A stretch of 64,000 nt of DNA from Amphiura filiformis (taxonomy: Eukaryota > Echinodermata > Ophiuroidea > Amphilepidida > Amphiuridae), in NCBI RefSeq assembly GCF_039555335.1, contig NC_092642.1:19286382-19350381 (forward strand), given 5' to 3'. Of the stretch, positions 57,911 to 64,000 are shown piece after piece. The notes beneath the pieces were generated by a model that was given only the letters and a program-made list of their open reading frames with translations, did not search any database and was not told where the DNA came from. How positions within the stretch are numbered: the stretch's first letter is position 1; each line of letters begins with the position of its first letter. The translations under genes and the position numbers were made by a program.

Positions 57911-58870
57911 AACTAGATCTGGTTACAGATCTGGACCTAGCCGGGGCCGGAAATGCCAGTCTTAACTTAAAGTTTGACCTTAGACCGGCTATTATGGACA
58001 TCTCACACCATTAATGGTGCATCACTGTAGCATGTAGGGGCTTTATCCGTCTTCCATAGGCTGAGATACAGCTACTTTTCCGTAATTTTTAACATTTTTT
58101 GCAAATTTGACGTTTTGACCTCCTTAATGACCTTTGACCCCAATATTTAAAAAACCTCATATACACTGAGAAAATGCATTGTTACAGTTTAAATTAAAAA
58201 AATCTACTATGCTTAGTTATGGAGATAAAAATTCTTGAAGTTATTTAGCTTAAAACCGGAAATGACGTCTAAATGACCTTTGACCAAAAAAAAATAAAAA
58301 TACCGTACATGCATCGGGTAACACTCATGCATATATGAAGTTTATATCACTCTGGTCTGGTTACGTTTTGAGATTTTAAAAAATGAACATATTTGATGAT
58401 TTTTGGTTTTTGACCGGAAGTGACCCCTTAATGACCTTTGACCCCAAAACTGTAAACATCCCAAAGACCCTGGTTGGTAGCAATGCATGTATGCTAATGA
58501 CAACACTCTGCTATGTAATTTGTAAAAGCAGTGATTTTTTGAATATTTTTAGATTTCAGACCGGAAATGACCCCCTTAATGACCTTTGACCCAAATTCTG
58601 TGAATAACTTATAGGCACTGGATATAGCCGATGCATATGTGTAAGTGACATTATCGTACTATGTAATTTGTGGCAGAAGAAGCATTTTGAAGATATTTGG
58701 TTTTATACCGGAAATGACCCTTAATGACCTTTGACCCCAAATTTGTGAATATCCTATAGACACTGGATATAGCCGATGCATATGTGCAAGTGACGTCATT
58801 GTAGGATGTAACATATAGGAAAAGAAGCATTTTGAAATTTGTTGCCAGAAGAAAGAAAGAAGCAGAAGAA
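57911..58870. repeat. Array unit 14, family A, near-identical to unit 13
   Basis: Differs from unit 13 only in a few homopolymer lengths and single bases, so it is the product of a very recent ~960-bp tandem duplication. Confidence 0.9.
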
Positions 58871-59878
58871 ACTAGATCTGGTTACAGATCTAGACCTAGC
58901 CGAGGCCGGAAATGCCAGTCTTAACTTAAAGTTTGACCTTTGACCGGCTATTATGGACATCTCACACCATTAATGGTGCATCACTGTAGCATGTAGGGGC
59001 TTTATCCGTTTTCCATAGGCTGAGATACATCTACTTTTCCGTAATTTTAAACATATTTTTGCAAATTTGACGTTTTGACCTCCTTAATGACCTTTGACCC
59101 CAATATAAAAAAAAACCTCATATACACCGAGAAAATGCATTGTTACAGTTTAAATTAAAAAATCTACTATGCTTAGTTATGGAGATAAAAATTCTTGAAG
59201 TTATTTAGCTTAAAACCGGAAATGACGTCTAAATGACCTTTGACCAAAAAAATAAAAATACCGTGCATACATCAGGTATCACTAATATATATATGAAATT
59301 TATGTCACTCTGGTCTGGTTACGTTTTGAGATATAAAAAAATGAACATATTTGATGATTTTTGGTTTTTGACCGGAAGCGACCCCTTAATGACCTTTGAC
59401 CCCAAAACTGTAGACACCCCAAAGACCCTGGTTGGTAGCAATGCATGTGTGCTAATGACAACACTCTGCTATGTAATTTGTAAAGACAGTGATTTTTTGA
59501 ATATTTTAGCTTTCAGACCGGAAATGACCCCTTAATGACCTTTGACCCAAATTCTGTGAATAATTTATAGGCACTGGATATAGCCGATGCATATGTGAAA
59601 GTGACGTCATTATATGATGTAACATGTAGGAGAAGAAGCATTTTGAAGATATTTGGTTTTATACCGGAAATGACCCCTTAATGACCTTTGACCCCAAATT
59701 TGTGAATATCCTATAGACACTGGATATAGCCGATGCATATGTGCAAGTGACGTCATTGTAGGATGTAACATGTAAGAGAAGAAGCATTTTGAAATTTGTT
59801 GCCAGAAGAAAGAAGCAGAAGAAGAAAGAAGAAAGATCCGATAGCATCACAAGACCTAGCCGGTGTCCCGGCTAGGTA
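58871..59878. repeat. Array unit 15, family A
   Basis: A unit with the hairpin at 59,854-59,877. Confidence 0.85.
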
Positions 59879-60852
59879 ACTAGATCTGGTTACAGATCTG
59901 GACCTAGCCGGGGCCGGAAATGCCAGTCTTAAAGTTTATGGACATCTCACACCATTAATGGTGCATCGCTGTAGCATGTAGGGGCTTTATCCGTCTTCCA
60001 TAGGCTGAGATACAGCTACTTTTCCGTAATTTTAAATTTTTTTTGCAAATTTGACGTTTTGACCTCCTTAATGACCTTTGACCCCAATATAAAAAAACCT
60101 CATATACACCACGAAAATGCATTGTTACAATTTAAATTTAAAAATCTACTATGCTTAGTTATGGAGATAAAAATTCTTGAAGTTATTTAGCTTAAAACCG
60201 GAAATGACGTCTAAATGACCTTTGACCAAAAAATAAAAATACCGTGCATACATCGGGTAACACTAATGCATATATGAAGTTTATATTACTCTGGTCTGGT
60301 TATGTTTTGAGATAAAAAAAAAATGAACATATTTGATGATTTTTGGTTTTGACCGGAAGCGACCCCTTAATGACCTTTGACCCCAAAACTGTACACACGC
60401 CAAAGACCCTGGTTAGTAGCAATGCATGTGTGCTAATGACAACACTCTGCTATGTAATTTGTAAAAACAGTGATTTTTTGAATATTTTTAGCCTTTAGAC
60501 CGGAAATGACCCCCTTAATGACCTTTGACCCAAATTCTGTGAATAATTTATAGGCACTGGATATAGCCGATGCATATGTGTAAGTGACATCAACGTACTA
60601 TGTAATTTGTGGCAGAAGAAGCATTTTGAAGATATTTGGTTTTATACCGGAAATGACCCCTTAATGACCTTTGACCCCAAATTTGTGAATATCCTATAGA
60701 CACTGGATATAGCCGATGCATATGTGCAAGTGACGTCATTGTAGGATGTAACATGTAGGAGAAGAAGCATTTTGAAATTTGTTGCCAGAAGAAAGAAGAA
60801 AGAAGAAAGATCCGATAGCATCACAAGACCTAGCCGGTGTCCCGGCTAGGTA
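59879..60852. repeat. Array unit 16, family A
   Basis: A unit with the hairpin at 60,828-60,851. Confidence 0.85.
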
Positions 60853-61847
60853 ACTAGATCTGGTTACAGATCTGGACCTAGCCGGGCCGGAAATGCCAGT
60901 CTTAACTTAAAGTTTGACCTTTGACCGGCTATTATGGACATCTCACACCAATGGTGCATCACTGTAGCATGTAGGGGCTTTATCTGTGTTCCATATAGGC
61001 TGAGATACAGCTACTTTTCCGTAATTTAAAAACAAAAATGCAAATTTGACGTTTTGACCTCCTTAATGACCTTTGACCCCAATATAAAAAAACCCTCATA
61101 TACACCAAGAAAATGCATTGTTACAATTTAAATTTAAAAAATCTACTATGCTTAGTTATGGAGATAAAAATTCTTAAAGTTATTTAGCTTAAAACCGGAA
61201 ATGACGTCTAAATGACCTTTGACCAAAAAAATAAAAATACCGTACATACATCGGGTAACACTAATGCATATATGAAGTTTATGTCACTCTGGTCTGGTTA
61301 CGTTTTGAGATAAAAAAAATGAACATATTTGATGATTTTTTGTTTTTGACCGGAAGCGACCCCTTAATGACCTTTGACCCCAAAACTGTAGACACCCCAA
61401 AGACCCTGGTTAGTAACAATGCATGTGTGCTAATGACAACACTCTGCTATGTAATTTGTAACAACAGTGATTTTTGAATATTTTTAGCTTTCAGACCGGA
61501 AATGACCCCTTAATGACCTTTGACCCAAAATCGGAGAATAACTTTTGTGTACCTGTAATAGCCGATGCATATGTGTAAGTGACATTATCGTACTATGTAA
61601 TTTGTGGCAGAAGAAGCATTTTAAAGATATTTTGTTTTATACCGGAAATGAACCCTTAATGACCTTTGACCCCAAATTTGTGAATATCCTATAGACACTG
61701 GATATAGCCGATGCATATGTGCAAGTGACGTCATTGTAGGATGTAACATGTAGGAGAAGAAGCATTTTGAAATTTGTTGCCAGAAGAAAGAAGACGAAGA
61801 AAGATCCGATAGCATCACAAGACCTAGCCGGTGTCCCGGCTAGGTAA
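60853..61847. repeat. Array unit 17, family A
   Basis: A unit with the hairpin at 61,822-61,845. The last full unit before the Helitron-type gene. Confidence 0.85.
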
Positions 61848-61905
61848 CTAGATCTGGCAACAGATCTGGACCTAGCCGGGGCCGGAAATGCCATCTTAAA
61901 ATTTG
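61848..61905. repeat. A-type terminus shared by the array and the Helitron-type region
   Basis: About 50 bases match the start of an A unit (actagatctgg, acagatctggacctagccgg, ggccggaaatgcc), with GCAA in the small hairpin loop where most units have GTTA. After this the sequence leaves the A consensus and runs into the region downstream of the Helitron-type reading frame, whose 3' end points this way. Confidence 0.75.
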
Positions 61906-61974
61906 TATATAACTTGAGACAGAAAGGCCCAATCACAAAACCAACACCACCTGCAGTCTTCCTTGTCAAATTTG

Positions 61975-63141
61975 CTACATTATGGTACCAAGGTCGATAT
62001 ACTTTGGGCAATGTTTGACTTTAAAGATTTTGACCGATGCAAAGATATCTTTCTTTGATTTTTCCCAGTATGCAGGGGTTCCTCTAAGTTGAGCCAGGAA
62101 TCGGTAACCTTCGTCTCTTTTAATAAGTTGCTTCACCTGTTCGTGGTCTCGTAACATAGATGCTGTGATTTTTTTTCCATCTGAAGTTTTTGTGCAACCT
62201 ATTCTGGTAGCAATAGATACATTTGAATGAATTTGATGTACTTCTGTGCAGTAGAGAGCAAAAAATATGTATTCCGGGTTCCTGGCAAATCTATTATCAG
62301 CTGAAAAGAGCCTGGCATTGAAATATCTAGAAGGCGACAGCTTTTGTTCTCGGCTCTCGTTATACGTATTAGAACCATCTGGAAATTCTACTGGGAAGCA
62401 CTTCGGTTCCATTTCTAAAACGTGTTCTGGCTTATTGCCTTGTCCTGGAGCCACTGACAAAATAGTGCTATCACTCTTGTCTGCTGCGTATTGTGCAAAG
62501 TCTACAGCATGTAAGAATGAATACAGCGGTGCTGACGTGTTTGTAACATCATGTTCATTTTCATTGACTTCATTGTCATCTCTGGTCTGCTCTTCATTAT
62601 CAGAATGATCGTCTTCATTGCCATCATGGGAGTGTCGCAAACTTATATCATCTCCACACTCGTCAGTGACATTATCTACATTCATACTATTGTCATCAGC
62701 ATGATTGACCGATTCATCATTGAGATCGTTGTCAAAGTCATGAACATAAGCAACATCATCATTATCTTGGATACGATTCACATTGGGGGAGGTATCACTG
62801 TCACCTTGTGTACATTCATCTCCTGAATCTGGTATGTCATCTTCATTATCATCGGAGTGGTCACTGTGAATTAACTGGTCATCTAACATGTTGTCAAAAG
62901 CTGCAAAGTTAATGTCAATATCTTCGTATTCAGGGTTGTTTTCTTTCAACCAAACAAGTGCTGATCTTATTTTACTTGGATTGACATCTTGGCACATGTG
63001 ATGTCCTTTATATTCCAGTTTTCTTTTCAGTTTTACTCTGATCAGACTATGGTCCGTTGGCAGTCTTGGTAAACTTTGGGCAACTGAGTTAACATCAGCT
63101 TTTACACACACACTATCTGGCCATGAACTCCTTTTGAGCAC
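61975..63141 (-). pseudogene. Helitron-type replication protein, N-terminal part, truncated
   Basis: This frame of about 388 codons has a long Asp/Asn/His-rich acidic linker (about 90-210). It is followed by the segment that precedes the Rep domain in Helitron proteins: SPSRYFNARLFSADNRFARN, then IFFALY, then RGTPAYWEKSKKDIFA. The frame stops soon after. The HUH endonuclease motifs and the PIF1-like helicase that should follow are absent, and array-type sequence begins within about 100 bases. The frame is shifted by one base relative to the upstream part at 63,113-64,000, near a GT-rich stretch around 63,113-63,125. This is a broken remnant of a transposon gene. Confidence 0.8.
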
Positions 63142-64000
63142 CCTTAATTAGAGATATCATCTTCATGAAGGGTATTGCTGGAGCTATTAGGTGCCTTTCT
63201 AGCATATTCAAATGCGAAAGTTCGGGAGGCTGTTCCTGTATTTCCAACCCGTTAACTGTTGCTATTGTTGGCATACGTTTAGCTTTCATACTTCCATGGC
63301 AGGTATTACATATCCATGTTTTGCTGTCATCCCTATCTTCCACTACATTTATATCTTCAATGGACATGCCAGGAGGGAGACTTTTGAGTAGAATCCGTTG
63401 ATTGTAGTTTTCTTTTCTGAGTATTTTAACCTGGTGTCTGAAGTTAATTCTTTGACATATTTGACATACAAATACCAGCTGCATACCTTCTTTGCAAAAT
63501 AATTTGAATCGTGATATTACCGTGTCAATATCAGAAGGCTTTCTTGACCTACGTAATTGGTTTTCCTGGATTTTTAATACCTTCTTTTGAGGGTCGTTAT
63601 AAGCATCTTTAGATCTTTCGCGTGCTTGAGTACGTTTACGTCGTCCTTTCTCTGGATTTTGGTATGCTTCATGGGCTTCTTGTTTCTTTCTTTCAGCAAT
63701 TTCTGGTTTCTGATATACTTCATGTGAATGTACACGTGCTTGTTGTTTCTTTCTTTCAGCTATATCTGGATTCTGATATGCTTCACGTGTTTGTTGTTTC
63801 TTTCTTTCAGCTATATCTGGATTCTGATATGCTTCATGTGAATGTACACGTGCTTGTTGTTTCTTTCTTTCAGCTATATCTGGATTCTGATATGCTTCAC
63901 ATGCTTGTTGTTTCTTTCTTTCACGTCTTTCTATCGACGCATAATCTTCTCTTGCACGTTTTCGCTTTTTGGCAAGAAGGTCACTTTTCTTTTCTTCGGA
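63113..64000 (-). pseudogene. Helitron-type protein, upstream part, open to the window edge
   Basis: The frame is open from base 64,000 to the stop at 63,113, with no start inside the window before 63,484. About residues 15-150 from the edge are a Lys/Gln/Arg-rich region with four or five copies of a ~17-24-residue motif (EAYQNPDIAERKKQQAR). Next come paired Cys motifs (CQIC, CNTC). Then comes a segment with NGLEIQEQPPELSHLNMLER and IPFMKMISLIKG, which matches the domain that opens many animal Helitron proteins. A one-base shift separates it from the following part at 61,975-63,141. The gene continues to the right, outside the window. Confidence 0.75.

Larger units (their letters stand above)
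44960..61850. repeat. Array of ~17 tandem ~1-kb units, three related families (A, B, C)
   Basis: Units abut at an ACTAG word. Family A starts actagatctggttac and ends, in most copies, with a 10-bp hairpin (acctagccgg/ccggctaggt). Family B starts actagagtcaacagacgc and, where complete, ends with the hairpin acaagccgac/gtcggcttgt. Family C starts near acacagccgtgttg and ends with a 13-bp hairpin (acacagccgtgac/gtcacggctgtgt). Each family's hairpin core also occurs once near its opposite end. Interiors are ~130-180 bp sub-repeats built on ccggaa...gaccccttaatg + acctttgacccc. A GAA/GAAA-rich tract precedes the terminal hairpin. No conserved protein frame exists. Order: B A A C A B B B A C A B A A A A A. 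Confidence 0.9.

Noticed and set aside
44960-61850. A CRISPR-like or rDNA-like array
   Set aside because: Units are ~1 kb with internal sub-repeats and hairpins, with no short repeat/spacer alternation. No rRNA-like sequence is present, and the surroundings are animal nuclear DNA.

Overview
The window looks like nuclear DNA of a marine invertebrate animal. It is AT-rich, the host genes are animal ones (class A GPCRs), and most of the rest is transposon debris with many GTAGGCCTA-type words. An echinoderm or hemichordate would fit, but this placement is a low-confidence inference and nothing here fixes the species.

Layout. Positions 1-12.7 kb hold no host gene I can support. They contain a GA/CT-rich low-complexity tract, a dispersed ~1 kb repeat carrying a tRNA-like segment, a dead LINE ending in a (GAT)n tail, several TTAA-flanked inverted-repeat elements (one nested inside another foldback element) and a ~200 bp tandem repeat. 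Positions 12.8-19.7 kb are a tandem triplication of a ~2.5 kb block with a single-exon class A GPCR on the minus strand. Only the middle copy is intact. Positions 20-26.8 kb hold a second LINE fragment, a near-perfect 166 bp palindrome, foldback elements, another TTAA element and the second copy of the ~1 kb tRNA-like repeat.

Positions 26,827-43,585 are a complete Maverick/Polinton of 16,759 bp. It has 283/284 bp terminal inverted repeats (TIRs) that differ by one visible indel, and a 6-bp target-site duplication, ATCATC. All its protein genes are on the minus strand. From left to right they are an adenain-type protease, major capsid protein, basic core-like protein, minor capsid protein, retroviral-type integrase with chromodomain, two small conserved Polinton-type ORFs, an FtsK/HerA packaging ATPase, a membrane-anchored PC4-like protein, a five-exon protein-primed DNA polymerase B, a second PC4-like protein and an intact ribonucleotide reductase small subunit (R2). 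Three features stand out. The R2 cargo keeps every metal ligand, the radical tyrosine and the large-subunit-docking tail. A tRNA-Tyr-like gene lies antisense inside the last polymerase intron. Three of the four polymerase introns cut catalytic motifs A, B and C. Together this is a virus-like element with its own replication, capsid assembly, genome packaging, integration and possibly nucleotide supply. The polymerase carries one apparent 1-nt frameshift.

Positions 43.6-44.8 kb hold three small inverted-repeat elements. Positions 44,960-61,850 are a head-to-tail array of about 17 units of ~1 kb from three related repeat families (A, B, C). Each family pairs its own hairpin with the same core sequence at its opposite end, and some copies are nested. 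The units are saturated with CCGGAA and TGACCTTTGACC words. The array abuts, and shares ~50 bp of terminal sequence with, a broken Helitron-type protein gene (61.97-64.0 kb, minus strand). The array is therefore best read as non-autonomous Helitron-like elements piled up beside a truncated relative.
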